DNA from: Paenibacillus_AA sp045062745
GTDB lineage: Bacteria > Bacillota > Bacilli > Paenibacillales > NBRC-103111
Direction of reading: 5' to 3'
Length of the DNA: 63,312 nucleotides
NCBI RefSeq assembly: GCF_045062745.1
Contig: NZ_JBJGED010000042.1
Span: forward strand, 1-63,312
Both the position numbers and the translations under genes were made by a program. Every line of letters begins with the position of its first letter. Within the stretch, counting starts at the first letter, position 1. Below are positions 18,352-29,000 of this stretch, one piece after another. The notes under the pieces are model-generated. The model made no database searches. It had not been told where the DNA came from and saw only the letters and a list, made by a program, of their open reading frames with translations.

Positions 18352-19146
18352 CTATATGACGCCCCAGCCCTGCGCATCCGCCAACCGGCGGAACGCCTCG
18401 ATTACGCCGTCCGAGCATGGCGCTTCACCGACGAAGCCGCCCATGCGCTCGACCCTCGCCCGCACCTCCGGGTGCGCATTGACCGGGCTGACCGCATGGA
18501 TCGCGACGTCGGGCTCCATCATGCTAAGATCCATGAGCTCGTCTCCGGCGACTACGAGTTCGGCCGGGGTCAGCCCGGTCAAACGCAGCAGCTCCTTTAC
18601 AGGCGTGCCCTTGCGCAGGAAAGCCGGGTGCGCGTAGAACCGCTTCTCCTCGGCGAGCCGCTCGATCCGCAGCCCCTCATACCGGGCCGCCTGCTCCCCG
18701 ATATAGTCGAGCATCCGCTCGACATCCACGTCCTGCACGGTCATGGAGTACCAATAGCCGTTGAACCCGGTGAGAACCGGATCGAAGCGGCTCGCCACAT
18801 CGCGCATGAGCGGATGCAGCTCCGCCCGGACGACCTCCGCCAGCCGCGCCTCCATTGTGCCCGTATACGGCTGCAGCTTGACCAGCTCGCCATCCCTCCA
18901 CACGGCCAAGTACAAGCCGGATCCGCCGATCACATAGGACGGCGGCGTCTTCACCGGGCTCGCGTAGAGCAGGTTCAGCTGAGCGGACAGCTCCCAGGTC
19001 GTACAGGTCGCCCAGCCGCATCCCCGCTCGGCGAGCCGGTCCAGGAACGCCGCGAAGCGGTCCGGGATGCGGGAGTACGGCCGATAGCCGCCTCCCAGCG
19101 CCGTCCCGTCCAGATCGGTGACGAACAGTTTGGGGAACGTACTCAT
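18352..19146 (-). CDS. HAD-superfamily hydrolase
   Basis: 264 residues. Motif I is FVTDLDGT near residue 8, with both Asp residues, and motif IV is VAGDELMDLSMM near residue 198. A cap domain of the Cof / sucrose-phosphatase type lies between. Such enzymes dephosphorylate sugar phosphates. The ATG overlaps the stop of the binding lipoprotein gene by four bases (ATGA), so it is translationally coupled as the last gene of ABC operon 2. That suggests it acts on the imported sugar after phosphorylation (inference). Confidence 0.82.
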   Translation of the reverse strand: MSTFPKLFVTDLDGTALGGGYRPYSRIPDRFAAFLDRLAERGCGWATCTTWELSAQLNLLYASPVKTPPSYVIGGSGLYLAVWRDGELVKLQPYTGTMEARLAEVVRAELHPLMRDVASRFDPVLTGFNGYWYSMTVQDVDVERMLDYIGEQAARYEGLRIERLAEEKRFYAHPAFLRKGTPVKELLRLTGLTPAELVVAGDELMDLSMMEPDVAIHAVSPVNAHPEVRARVERMGGFVGEAPCSDGVIEAFRRLADAQGWGVI

Positions 19147-20765
19147 CCTTTCTTGTACCGTTCGTAAGCCGCTTCATAAATTTTCAAATAGCGGTCCAGG
19201 CCCATCTTTTTCAATGTCGCCGCGTAGTTGTCCCACTCGCTGAACGGCACCGTCCCTTTGACGAACTTGGCCATCATCTCGTCGACATACGTGCCCAGGT
19301 CGGTCTCCAGTGCCTTGAACTCCGACATCTCCGTCGCCGAATAAGTGAATTCCGGCCACAGCTCCTTCGGGAATGTCGGCTTGATCAGCTCGGACACGCG
19401 CATGTTCTCCGGATCGCTCTCGGACGAGATGATATACTTCGGATTGTCCATGCCCGGATACCAGCCTCCGGCCCATGTCACATGCTTGCCGAGCTGGCTG
19501 GAATCTTTCTTCAGCGCGTCGACGTAGTCGAACTTGCCGTCCTTCTCGGTGTAGCTCACGTCCTTCACGCCGAGGCGGAACAGCTTGCTGCCCTCGTCGC
19601 TATAGAAGTAGTCGACCCAACGCACCGTCTCCGCCGGATACTTGTTCGCCTTCGTAATCGCCATGCCGCCGGTCAGTACCATGAACGAACGGGCACGGGA
19701 GAACAGTTTGTCCCCGTTCGGCCCTTTGAGCGTAGGAACGCCCTTCATGCCGGTAATGTTCGGATACGTAAGATTCGGGTTCGTATAGAGCGAGCTGCCG
19801 ACGACGCCGGGGGTGTAGGCCGCCGTAACATCATTCAGCGTGACGGTGAAAATATCCTTGTAGAACAGTCCCTCCGCATTGAGCTTGTTCAGATATTGCA
19901 GCACTTCCTTGTACTTCGGATCGGCCGGGATGTACCGCAGCTTGTTCGTCGCCGGATCGACGTCCACTCTCGGATGCGTGTTGCCGCGCGTACCGAGCCC
20001 CCATGCCCCCTTCAGATGGTCGTACAGCATCGTGATGCCGCTCGCCAGGAACGGAATCTCGTCCGCTTTGCCGTTTTTGTTCGGATCCTGCGTTTTAACC
20101 GCTTTCAGATAGTTGTAGTAGTCGCCTGTCGTCTCCGGCATCTTCATGCCGAGCGCGTCCAGGAAGCTCTGGTTCACCCACAGCTGCGAGCCGATGATGC
20201 TGGACGTATGCTCCGGGTCGAGCAAGGTCGGGAACGAATAGATGCTGCCGTCCGGCATGGTGAGCCCCTTCTTCACCTCCGGGTATTTGTCCAGAATCTT
20301 CTTCAGGTTCGGCGCGTACTTGTCGATCAGGTCGTTCAGCTTGATGAAGATGCCTTGGCTCCCGTAGTTCGCCAGATCGACGGAAGACAGCCTCGCGGTG
20401 TGGAACGCATCCGGCAGATTGCCGCCCACGAGCGCCAAGTTCCGCTTCTCCGTCAGCGCATCGACCGGCACGAGCTGGAAGTCGACGTCGATGTTCGTCA
20501 TTTTCTTGTACTCTTTCCATACCGTAGTCTCGTTCCAGTTGCCCAGGTTCGAATTCGACTTGCTGGCGAAGAAAGTCAGCTTGATCGGATACTTCACGAT
20601 CGGGAATCCCGTCGCGTTCAGGTTCGTGACCGGCTCTTCCTTCTTGCCCGGCGTTGCGGGGGCAGTGGAGGAGGCGGGTGCCTCCTTGCCGCTGCTGCAG
20701 GCGACGAGCACCGACATGACCATCGCGGTCGCAAGACTGCTTAAGACGACTTTCCGTTTTTTCAT
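19143..20765 (-). CDS. Sugar-binding lipoprotein of ABC importer 2
   Basis: 540 residues; lipobox LVAC with Cys23. GFPIVKYPIKLTFF near residue 53, AFHTARLSSVDLANYG near 135 and GAWGLGTRGNTHPRVDVDP near 260 match the paralogs at 8864 and 36281. It lies downstream of its two permeases (20817, 21712). GGAGGT is 12 bases upstream of the ATG. It delivers an oligosaccharide to importer 2. Confidence 0.9.
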   Translation of the reverse strand: MKKRKVVLSSLATAMVMSVLVACSSGKEAPASSTAPATPGKKEEPVTNLNATGFPIVKYPIKLTFFASKSNSNLGNWNETTVWKEYKKMTNIDVDFQLVPVDALTEKRNLALVGGNLPDAFHTARLSSVDLANYGSQGIFIKLNDLIDKYAPNLKKILDKYPEVKKGLTMPDGSIYSFPTLLDPEHTSSIIGSQLWVNQSFLDALGMKMPETTGDYYNYLKAVKTQDPNKNGKADEIPFLASGITMLYDHLKGAWGLGTRGNTHPRVDVDPATNKLRYIPADPKYKEVLQYLNKLNAEGLFYKDIFTVTLNDVTAAYTPGVVGSSLYTNPNLTYPNITGMKGVPTLKGPNGDKLFSRARSFMVLTGGMAITKANKYPAETVRWVDYFYSDEGSKLFRLGVKDVSYTEKDGKFDYVDALKKDSSQLGKHVTWAGGWYPGMDNPKYIISSESDPENMRVSELIKPTFPKELWPEFTYSATEMSEFKALETDLGTYVDEMMAKFVKGTVPFSEWDNYAATLKKMGLDRYLKIYEAAYERYKKG

Positions 20766-20816
20766 ACCTCTTTCAGACCTCCTGAACCTTTGTTTTTTGT
20801 CTATTAATGAAGGCGG

Positions 20817-21698
20817 TTAGCCCTTAATAGCTCCGACCATCATGCCCTTGGTAAAATATTTCTGAAGAAACGGATACAGCATCAGAATCGGCAAATTCGC
20901 CACGATGACGGCGGCGTACTTGGCCGTCTCGGCCTTCATCATCTGAGTGACCAGATCCTTGTTCAAATAGGAGATCGAATCGGTCATCGTATCCTGGACG
21001 AGCATCTCGCGCAGGAACAGCTGCAGCGGGAATTTGTCCCGGTCGCTCAGGTAGATGAGCGCGCTGAAGTAGGAATTCCAATGGCCGACGCTATAGAACA
21101 AGATCATGACCGCGATGATCGGCATCGAGAGCGGCAGGACGATCCGGGTCAGAATCCGGAGCTCCGAGCAGCCGTCCATCTCGGCCGACTCCTGAATCTC
21201 TGGCGGGATGCTCGTCTGGAAGAAGGTGCGCATAATGATGATGTTCCACACCGATACCGCCCCGGGGATGATCATCGCCCACATCGTGTTGAGCAGCCCC
21301 AGACTTTTGACGAGCAGATAGGTCGGGATGAGGCCCCCGCTGAAAAACATCGTGAACACGAGGAACACCGTAACTGCATTGCGGCCCAGCAGCTGCTTGC
21401 GCGACAGCGGATAGGCGGCGAACAGCGTCATCACTACGTTCAGCGCCGTACCCAGTACGGTGTAGAGGATCGTATTGCCATAACCGACGAGCACGTCGTT
21501 GTTGGTGAGCACCTTCGCATACCCTTGCAGGTGGAATCCCTTCGGCAGCAACCACACTTCCCCGCGCAGGATGGCGTTCGCATCGCTGACGGAAGCGACC
21601 AGGATGAAGACGAGCGGGTACAGCACCAGCAGAACGACGACGGACAGAATGGCGTAAATGATGAGACCAAACACGCGGTCTCCGAGACCTGCTTTCAT
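20817..21698 (-). CDS. ABC importer 2 permease, YtcP/LplC type
   Basis: 293 residues, six predicted membrane segments, EAA loop IQESAEMDGCSELRIL near residue 190 and the C-terminal MVGAIKG. It is the same length as, and clearly paralogous to, the permease at 10528. GGAGGGG lies before the ATG. It is the second gene of operon 2, 13 bp after the LplB-type gene. Confidence 0.9.
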   Translation of the reverse strand: MKAGLGDRVFGLIIYAILSVVVLLVLYPLVFILVASVSDANAILRGEVWLLPKGFHLQGYAKVLTNNDVLVGYGNTILYTVLGTALNVVMTLFAAYPLSRKQLLGRNAVTVFLVFTMFFSGGLIPTYLLVKSLGLLNTMWAMIIPGAVSVWNIIIMRTFFQTSIPPEIQESAEMDGCSELRILTRIVLPLSMPIIAVMILFYSVGHWNSYFSALIYLSDRDKFPLQLFLREMLVQDTMTDSISYLNKDLVTQMMKAETAKYAAVIVANLPILMLYPFLQKYFTKGMMVGAIKG

Positions 21699-21711
21699 GA
21701 GGATGCCCCTC

Positions 21712-22665
21712 CTACCATAAGCTCGTTTCGTTCATCCGCTTGGCCAACTGGTTGACCGTTATGAGCAGAATGAAGTTCACGATCGAATTGAACAGCCCAA
21801 TGGCTGCGGAATAGCTGAACTGCGAGCCGATGATGCCGGTCTTATACACGTAAGTCGAGATGACCTCCGACGCTTCGATGTTGACCGCGTTTTGCATGAG
21901 AAACACCTTCTCGAACCCGACGCCCATGATCGTCCCTACGTTCAGGATGAGCAGCACCACGATTGTAGGCATGATGCATGGGATGTTAATATGCAGGATG
22001 CGTTTGAACCGGCTCGCCCCATCCACCTTGGCCGCCTCGTGCAGCTGCGGATCGACGCTCGAGAGCGCCGCCAGGTAGATGATCGAGCTCCAGCCCATCT
22101 GCTGCCAGACGCCCGAGAACACATACACGCTTTTGAACCAGCCCGGTTCGGTCATGAAGGCGATCGGCTCGATGCCGAACAAGCCCAGGAACTGATTGAC
22201 GATCCCGCCGTACGGGGACAAGAACAAGAACAGGATGCCGACGAGCACGACGGTGGAGAGGAAATGCGGTGCATACGTAATCGTCTGCGCGAACCGCTTG
22301 AACGCCTGATTGCGCACCTCGTTCAGCAGCAGGGCGAGCACGATCGGGATCGGGAACGATACGGCGAGCTCATACAGGCTGATTCCGATCGTGTTGCGCA
22401 AGAGCCGCCATAAATAGTAGCTGTCGAAAAATCGCTCGAAATGTGCGAAGCCGACCCATTCGCTGCCGACGATTCCTTTCACGGCCAGGAAATTTTTGAA
22501 TGCGATCTGCACCCCATACATCGGCACATAGTGGAAAAGGACGAAATACGCAATGACCGGGGCGAGCAAAATGTAAAGCTGCCAATATTTGCGGATCCGC
22601 TTGAACGCCGGGGAACGCCGGTGTACGCGGTTGACTGGCCCGGTCTGTCGGACGGTCTGTTCCAT
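21712..22665 (-). CDS. ABC importer 2 permease, LplB type
   Basis: 317 residues with six predicted membrane segments and the EAA loop EAAKVDGASRFKRIL near residue 210. It is a paralog of the permease at 11425. The start ATG has GAAAGGG upstream. It is the first gene of operon 2 and its promoter (22707-22763) carries the 30-bp box shared with two other units. Confidence 0.9.
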   Translation of the reverse strand: MEQTVRQTGPVNRVHRRSPAFKRIRKYWQLYILLAPVIAYFVLFHYVPMYGVQIAFKNFLAVKGIVGSEWVGFAHFERFFDSYYLWRLLRNTIGISLYELAVSFPIPIVLALLLNEVRNQAFKRFAQTITYAPHFLSTVVLVGILFLFLSPYGGIVNQFLGLFGIEPIAFMTEPGWFKSVYVFSGVWQQMGWSSIIYLAALSSVDPQLHEAAKVDGASRFKRILHINIPCIMPTIVVLLILNVGTIMGVGFEKVFLMQNAVNIEASEVISTYVYKTGIIGSQFSYSAAIGLFNSIVNFILLITVNQLAKRMNETSLW

Positions 22666-22706
22666 GGAGTTGATCGACCCTTTCGTAGATTGGTGGGGAT
22701 AGGTTC

Positions 22707-22763
22707 AGTATACGAAGCGTCGGGAACGGGCACATTCCATAAATTAAAGGTCCGGGTTGGAAT
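22707..22763 (-). promoter_or_regulatory. Shared-box promoter P1, ABC operon 2
   Basis: On the minus strand a 30-bp box (ATTCCAA ... ATTTATGGAAT, 22763 to 22734) is followed after exactly 21 bp by the -10 TATACT (22712 to 22707). The same box-21-TATAAT arrangement occurs at 31045-31101 and 36190-36246. No good -35 is present, which fits an activator-dependent promoter. The divergent MFS gene starts at 22867. Confidence 0.7.
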
Positions 22764-22866
22764 AAATAAAGAAGTGTACGGCGAGATCAATCGGGAGAAT
22801 AGGAATCTATTTTTTTCCTGGTTTTGGCACTAGGAAGTTTTCCACCATTTAGGGTAATCTAGGATC

Positions 22867-24150
22867 ATGTCTATTTTTCTGAACGAATGGAAAAGCCAGC
22901 TGATGGAGTACAGCCGGAACATTCGCCTGTTCTTCGTCTTCAATCTGGTCTGGAATCTCGGGCTCGGCATGTTCGGGCTCGTCTACAATCTTTATGTGAA
23001 AGCGCTAGGCTACGACCAAACGATGGTTGGTCGTCTGGTAGCAGTCACCGCCATCGCCTCGGCGCTCATCCTGATCCCCGCCGGCATCCTGAATGACCGA
23101 TACGGCCCGAAGCGGCTCGTCGCCATCGGTCTCTTCGGGGCGGTCGCCGCTTACGGGGCCCGCTGCGTGCTCGTCACTGGGCAAGGGCTTATCGTTACGG
23201 CGTTCCTCGGCGGGCTGGCGACCGCCGTCGTCTCGGCCACGATCCTCCCGTTCATGGCGAACCATTCCACGCCTCGGCAGCGCGTGCACTTGTTCAGCTT
23301 CAATATGGCACTCGTCATGCTCGCGAACGTAATCGGGAATATGCTGGGCGGGGGACTGAGCGATCTGTTCCGGCAAGCGTTCCACTTCTCGGAGGTGGCG
23401 GCCTTGCGCACGACGCTGCTCCTCGGGGTGGGGACGGCCGCACTTGGGCTCATCCCGGTGCTGCTCTATACGGGCGATACGGGAGGCCGCGATTCGGACG
23501 CCGCTGTGCAGCCTTCGCGTCGTTGGAGCGGGTGGCGGTGGAGCGATTACGATGCGAAGCAGCGGTCGTCGCTCAAGGTTATCGGCCTGTTCGCCGTGCT
23601 CGGGCTGCTCTCTTCCACTGCCGGGGGCATGATCATTCCTTACTTGAACGTATATTTCGAAGACCGCTTCGACGTGCCGCATACGACGATCGGCATCGTC
23701 GTGTCCCTCGGGCAGGGCGCTACGGCACTTGCCTACCTGCTCGGCCCTTTGATCGCCCGCAAGCTGGGCGAGGCCCGGGCCGTCGTCGTGCTGCAGCTGA
23801 GCTCCATCCCGTTTATGCTGTTGACGGCGTACACTTGGAACTTCTACTTGGCGAGCGTCGGCTACTTGTTCCGCCAAGCGCTCATGAATGCCGCCAATCC
23901 GTTCTACAATTCCATCAAGATGAAGTACGTGGACCGTTCCATGCGGGGCCTCGCCTCCAGCTCGGGCGAAGCGATGTTCAACCTCGGCTGGTTCCTTGCG
24001 GCTCCGGTCAGCACCGGGCTGGTCGCGAACCACGGAGCCTATTACGGGTACGCCTACGCCTTCACGATCACCGCGATCGTGTATACGCTGATTTCGATCT
24101 TGTTCTATTATTGCTTCGTAGCGAAAGAACGGTTTCGCGAGGTGGAGTGA
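22867..24150 (+). CDS. MFS transporter
   Basis: 427 residues with about 12 predicted transmembrane helices in two halves separated by a polar loop (about residues 203-235). The loop 2-3 motif GILNDRYGPKRLV near residue 76 is the MFS signature. It could be a sugar or sugar-acid exporter or importer; the substrate cannot be told. It is divergent from ABC operon 2 and convergent with the GH110-like gene. The ribosome site is weak (AGGGTAATCTAGG), and the start is otherwise chosen by length. Confidence 0.82.
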   Translation: MSIFLNEWKSQLMEYSRNIRLFFVFNLVWNLGLGMFGLVYNLYVKALGYDQTMVGRLVAVTAIASALILIPAGILNDRYGPKRLVAIGLFGAVAAYGARCVLVTGQGLIVTAFLGGLATAVVSATILPFMANHSTPRQRVHLFSFNMALVMLANVIGNMLGGGLSDLFRQAFHFSEVAALRTTLLLGVGTAALGLIPVLLYTGDTGGRDSDAAVQPSRRWSGWRWSDYDAKQRSSLKVIGLFAVLGLLSSTAGGMIIPYLNVYFEDRFDVPHTTIGIVVSLGQGATALAYLLGPLIARKLGEARAVVVLQLSSIPFMLLTAYTWNFYLASVGYLFRQALMNAANPFYNSIKMKYVDRSMRGLASSSGEAMFNLGWFLAAPVSTGLVANHGAYYGYAYAFTITAIVYTLISILFYYCFVAKERFREVE

Positions 24151-24177
24151 GTCGAGGATTATGCCTGCCATAACAAG

Positions 24178-24212
24178 GGCTGCCCGGAGGTTCAACCTCC
24201 GGGCAGCCTTTG
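24178..24212. terminator. Bidirectional terminator
   Basis: A 13-bp GC-rich stem GGCTGCCCGGAGG / CCTCCGGGCAGCC with loop TTCAA, followed by TTTGTT on the plus strand and CCCTTGTT on the minus strand, separates the convergent MFS and GH110-like genes. Confidence 0.8.
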
Positions 24213-24216
24213 TTCC

Positions 24217-25944
24217 TTACTCTAAAGACACGAGCTCGCCGCGCACCCGGCCATACGGCCGATCGGCCGGGCACTCGTTCCCGCCGATCTCGGCGTCGCC
24301 GATGTCGGTCAGCTCGAGCAGCGGCCGCGCGGTGTCCTCGTGCCACGGATAGGCGGCCGAGCGCCGGATCCGGTTGTAGCGGAAGACGAAGCCGTCGACG
24401 GAATGGCCGTAGACGATGGCGCCGCCGAACGTGTCGAAGCGGTTATCCTCAATGACGATACGCCGATGGTAATACCCGTCCCGGCGGTGCTGCGGCTCGA
24501 TCTCCGGGTCGATGTCGATGACCGCCTGCCCCCAGTCCGGGTGGCAGTAGTTGCACGCGCCGAACGTATTGCGGCGGATCGTCACGTCTTCCACCGCTCC
24601 GGATTCATACCAGCTGCGCGCGTCGCCCGACAGCTTGATCCCCGCTCCCGGCGCGCTGATGCGGCAGAACTCGACCAGCACCTTGCCCGGGGTCGTGATC
24701 AGGAGGCCGCGGGCGCGGTTCGCCCGGACGGTGCAGTACCGGACCGTGAGATCGGCGTTCCACGTCCGATTCTCCACGCTGTCGCCCGGCTGCACCGATG
24801 CCGGCAGCGGCTCCGCGAAGCGCAGCAGCGTCTCGCGGGCGCTCAGCGCCACCGCCTCCCGCACGGTGGCGCTCGCCTTGCCCAGCAGCGTCTCGCTGTC
24901 GACGACCTGCATGACGTCGCCCGGCACGGCCACCTCGACGCCGATCGTCATCTCGTGCATGAGCCGGACGAGCAGCGTGTCGTCGGAGAGGCGCTCGGCG
25001 ACTCGGGTGTAGATGCCGTGGACGTTCAGCGGATCGTCCAGCTGATTCTCGAACAGGCAGTGCTCGAGCGTGATCCGGCCCCGGCAGTTCGTGAAGTGCG
25101 CCGCGTCGGCCGTCGCGGTCACGATCCGTTCGGAGCTGGGGCGCAGGGCGACACGGAACATATGCAGCCGGATGTCCGTACAGCGCTGGGCGACCAGCCC
25201 CATGCCCGGGGCGTGATGCACCGTGACCCGCTCCACCCGCACATCGGAGCCGCCGGTGACGAAGATCCCCGGGTTCTCCCGCCGCCCGAATCGCATCGCG
25301 ATCAGGCTGCCGACCTTCGGCCGATGGCGGGGGCCGCCGCAGATACGGATCCGGCCCTCGCCCGCCTCCTCCACCCAGAGCTCGGCGAACGCTCCCCAGG
25401 AGATGCGGTCGCCGCTCTGATACACATGCGCCTTCGACTCCGGATCGATGTCGTGCAGTCCCCAGACCGGCTCGAGCCGGCCGCCGAACCAAAATCTGAC
25501 GCGCCCATCCGCCACCGAATACGGAACGTCCGCCTGCAATTGCACGACGAACGAGGCCTCGTCGCTCTCGATGACCGTCCCCTGCTCGTACATCGGACGG
25601 TCCCAATCGATCGTGAAGTCCCGCAGCGTGACGCCGTGCGTCTGATCGAGCACGAACGGGATCATAGGGCCTTCGAAGCGGAATTCCGACCCCGCGCCGT
25701 CGATCGTGAGCCGTCGGTGGCCCTGCAGGGGGAACGCGATCCGCCGAGTTCCGCCCTGGTCGTGATTCGTAATGTACAGCTGGCGCTCCACCATATTGTC
25801 CGGCCGGAAGGAATACGTGCCCGGCGGAAACGACAGCGTGACCTCCGTAAGCTCCCGGCAAGCCTCCAAGGCGAGCAGCACGGGAAGGGTGGCATCGCTG
25901 TCCTCCCCGGGCTTCAATCCGAATTGTTCCATATGTAGGTTCAT
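24217..25944 (-). CDS. GH110-like alpha-1,3-galactosidase (parallel beta-helix)
   Basis: 575 residues of a right-handed parallel beta-helix. Features like FPPGTYSF near residue 38, LTIDGAGSEFRF near 70 and LRDFTIDWDRP near 102 match the N-terminal part of GH110 exo-alpha-1,3-galactosidases, which cut blood-group-B-type and linear alpha-1,3-galactose. The later repeats (VTIRRNTFG, IVIEDNRFDTFGG) are helix coils. There is no signal peptide, so it acts on imported sugar. ATG 25944 follows AGGAGGAG closely. It lies 82 bp after the LTD-PHP gene 2, at the end of the same minus-strand unit. GH110 membership is by recognition only; a generic pectate-lyase-fold protein remains possible. Confidence 0.75.
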   Translation of the reverse strand: MNLHMEQFGLKPGEDSDATLPVLLALEACRELTEVTLSFPPGTYSFRPDNMVERQLYITNHDQGGTRRIAFPLQGHRRLTIDGAGSEFRFEGPMIPFVLDQTHGVTLRDFTIDWDRPMYEQGTVIESDEASFVVQLQADVPYSVADGRVRFWFGGRLEPVWGLHDIDPESKAHVYQSGDRISWGAFAELWVEEAGEGRIRICGGPRHRPKVGSLIAMRFGRRENPGIFVTGGSDVRVERVTVHHAPGMGLVAQRCTDIRLHMFRVALRPSSERIVTATADAAHFTNCRGRITLEHCLFENQLDDPLNVHGIYTRVAERLSDDTLLVRLMHEMTIGVEVAVPGDVMQVVDSETLLGKASATVREAVALSARETLLRFAEPLPASVQPGDSVENRTWNADLTVRYCTVRANRARGLLITTPGKVLVEFCRISAPGAGIKLSGDARSWYESGAVEDVTIRRNTFGACNYCHPDWGQAVIDIDPEIEPQHRRDGYYHRRIVIEDNRFDTFGGAIVYGHSVDGFVFRYNRIRRSAAYPWHEDTARPLLELTDIGDAEIGGNECPADRPYGRVRGELVSLE

Positions 25945-26026
25945 CAAGGGCTCCTCCTGCTCGTTCTCCGAACGCTTCGCCCCCGCCGGCATGACGGAGG
26001 CGAAGCTTCTAGTCTATCTATATGCG

Positions 26027-29000
26027 CTAAGGCGCAATCTGATCGCTCGTCACCGTACCCGGCGTCGGCGTGTTGCCTCCGCTCATCTCTTGCAAGTAGT
26101 ACGACCCGTCGACCGGGTACTTGAACTTCAGCGCTCTGCCGTCCACGGAAGGGTCCGTCCCGTGCGTCCCCGCCGGTCCGTGCACCTCGCGCGTATTCGT
26201 GCCGTTGTTGTACCGCGCCTGCAGGATGCTCACGCCGTCCGAATCGCGCACGAGCTCGATGCGGGCCATGCCGCTATACCGCAGCGGATTGTCGGCGCGC
26301 GCGACGCTCGTCTGGTACAGCTCGAGGACATCGCTCGAGGTCAGGCTTGTGCCGTACGCGGCATTGAACTGGGCGAGCGTCTTCGTGCTGCCGGTCTTCT
26401 TGAACCAGATCACTTTAGCCGTCTTGGCCGGCACATAGAAGTCCGTTGTAATATCCACTGGCGTCTCATACGTGTCCTTCAGCTTGTAATCCTTCAGATT
26501 CACCATATTCTTCGAGTTGTTGTACACTTCGATGAAATCATAATCCTCGTCGACATAATCGCCTACGCCATTCCCGTCGTCGACGCCGGTATTTCCCGGG
26601 GAATTGGCGACAATCTCCGTGATGTACAGCTCCGGCAGATGAATGCCGCCCGTGACCGACTTGGAGACACCCCCAACGGTCGCGGTCACCCGGGCCAATA
26701 CCGTATATGTCCCCGCTCCGCCGGCCGGCGCCCACGTGGAGGAAGCGGTCGCGGTTGCCCCGGACGCGATCGACGCCAGCGTGACATCGCCCAGCTTATT
26801 CGCCGCGGTGTAATTGTCCGTAGAAGTCGTGAAATCGTCCTTATAAAACTCGACCAGCACATTCGATAAGGTACCGCCCGTCGTGTTGGTCACACCGGCA
26901 TTGATCTGCACCGGCACGCCTGCTACAGCGGTAGACTGCGTGCTCATCTCGAGCTCCATCGGAGGCGCATCGGCGATCCAGATCGGCGCCGATACCGCCC
27001 AATCGCCGTCCGTCTGTTCGACCTTCGCGAAGTAGTAGGCGTATCGAGGAGGAATTGAAGCCGTATAATGCGCCATGCGTGAGCTGTACGTCTGAGAGCC
27101 GATCCCTTGGCCGCCGGGACCGTAGAGGGTGATCTTGGAGATCGCATCGTTCGTCGGGTTGGCCGCCAGAACCGACACGTTCAGCGTCGACCCCGGGTTC
27201 GTCAGGCGGGAGCCCATAGGCTTGCCATTGATCTCGAATGTCAGCTTGAAGTCCCGGTCGCCGAACGTCGCATACGTACGCCGGGCGCGGATCGCGTCCA
27301 TAATCGCCTCCCGCGTGTTCGCTTCCGCCAGGACGATCGTCCGGTCGTCGTTCTGCATCCACGTCTCGTTGTGAATGTCGCTGTTCAGCGACGGCGAGAC
27401 ATGCCAGCCCCGGTCCAACGCCCGGAAGTATTTGTCGAAGTGCTCCAGCATCAGAGTTCCGGCCTGGAATTCATACAGCGCGCTCTGATCGTCGGCCGCC
27501 TCGTTGTAGTACGCGAAATCCTCGAAATCGCCCCAATATCCGCTCGGGTGGTTGAACTGCAGCACGGCCTCGGGGTTCTCGGCCAAGTCGTCCCACAGGT
27601 GATGCATGTTGTACTGCACCCCGCCGATCGTATCGTGCCGGTCGACGATCCACGGCACATTGAACACGTTCGAGTGTCCCCAGATGCCGGAGGCCGTATT
27701 GTACGTCATCTCGAACCCGGCGAAGGCGGAGAACTGATGGGGCTCGGTCGCGAAATCCGCTTGGTACTTATTGTCGGCCCATTCGCCGTTCGCCACGTTC
27801 GGATCGCCGCCGTCCATCCGTTCGGAATGGTCGCTTAGGCCGTAGAAGTCGCCGTCCTCCGCCTTGGCCGCGAGATAAGCGTTCGCCGGAGTGTTCGTCG
27901 GCGCGGTCGAGCCTTCGTGGGAATGCCCCGTATGGTTGTGCAGCTGGCCGTTGTAAAAGTTGTACGGGCTGCCCGGGGTCGGGTATTGCTGCTTCCGCAT
28001 GCTCTTCGTGCCGTCGACCGGGAACCCGTAGGTTACGCTCGTATCCGCCGCCGTATCGATCGTCGTACTGCCCGGGCTCGCCGTCCCGTCGTTGTACGTC
28101 GCATCGACGATGACCGTCCCGCCGTCCGTACGCAGCTCGATCTTCTTTTGCCCGCCATTGCCCATCCCCTGCGTCTGGGTCACCGTCTGCTCATACACCT
28201 TCGCCGAGGTCAAGTAGGTGCTCGCCAAATTGTAATGATCCGCGAACTGCGCAAGCGTATAGCCGGAGCTCTGAGTCCCGCGCGTCCAGACGACCATGTA
28301 GCCGTAAGCCGGAATGCTTTTGCTCGCGGTCAAATTGTAATCGTAATAATTCGCCGGGTTGGCGTAATCCCAGTAATAGCGGATCGTATATCCGGCCAGA
28401 TCGATCGCGGAGCCCGTATTGTTGTACAGCTCAATAAATTCGAACGCCTCGAGGTCGTCGACCGGACTGGACGAGTTCACCATCAGCTCGGTGATCCAAA
28501 TGTTCGGCGGGGACGGAACGGTGCCCGGGGTCGGCTTCTGATTCGCCGCCACCTTCCGCATCTTCTTGTTGCCGTCCACCAAGTAGTCGGGGAACTGATA
28601 GACGATGCTGCCGTTCTCCGTAACCGCATCCTCGTCGAGCGTAGTGCTGGTCGCGATCCGGTCGTTATAGAGGGCGGTACATACTTCGTCGCCGGCATCC
28701 GTCGCCACGATCAGCTTTTTGAACCCGGTGTTGCCGAGCCCTCCGTTCGCCCCCAGATCGAGCGTATACAAGGTGGAGCTCGTGAAGCTTGTCCCGTAAT
28801 GGCTGTTGAAGTTAGCGAGCGTCTTGCCTTGGGCATACGTGTTTTTGATCCAGACGACCCGCACCGCTCCTGCCGCCAGCGTCTGGCTCGCTGTCAAATC
28901 CCATGTGACCGAAGCCGTAGGCGTGTACCAGAAAATAAACTTGTACCCCGCCAGATCGATGCTGCTCCCCGTGTTGTTTTTCAGTTCGACATACTCGTAG

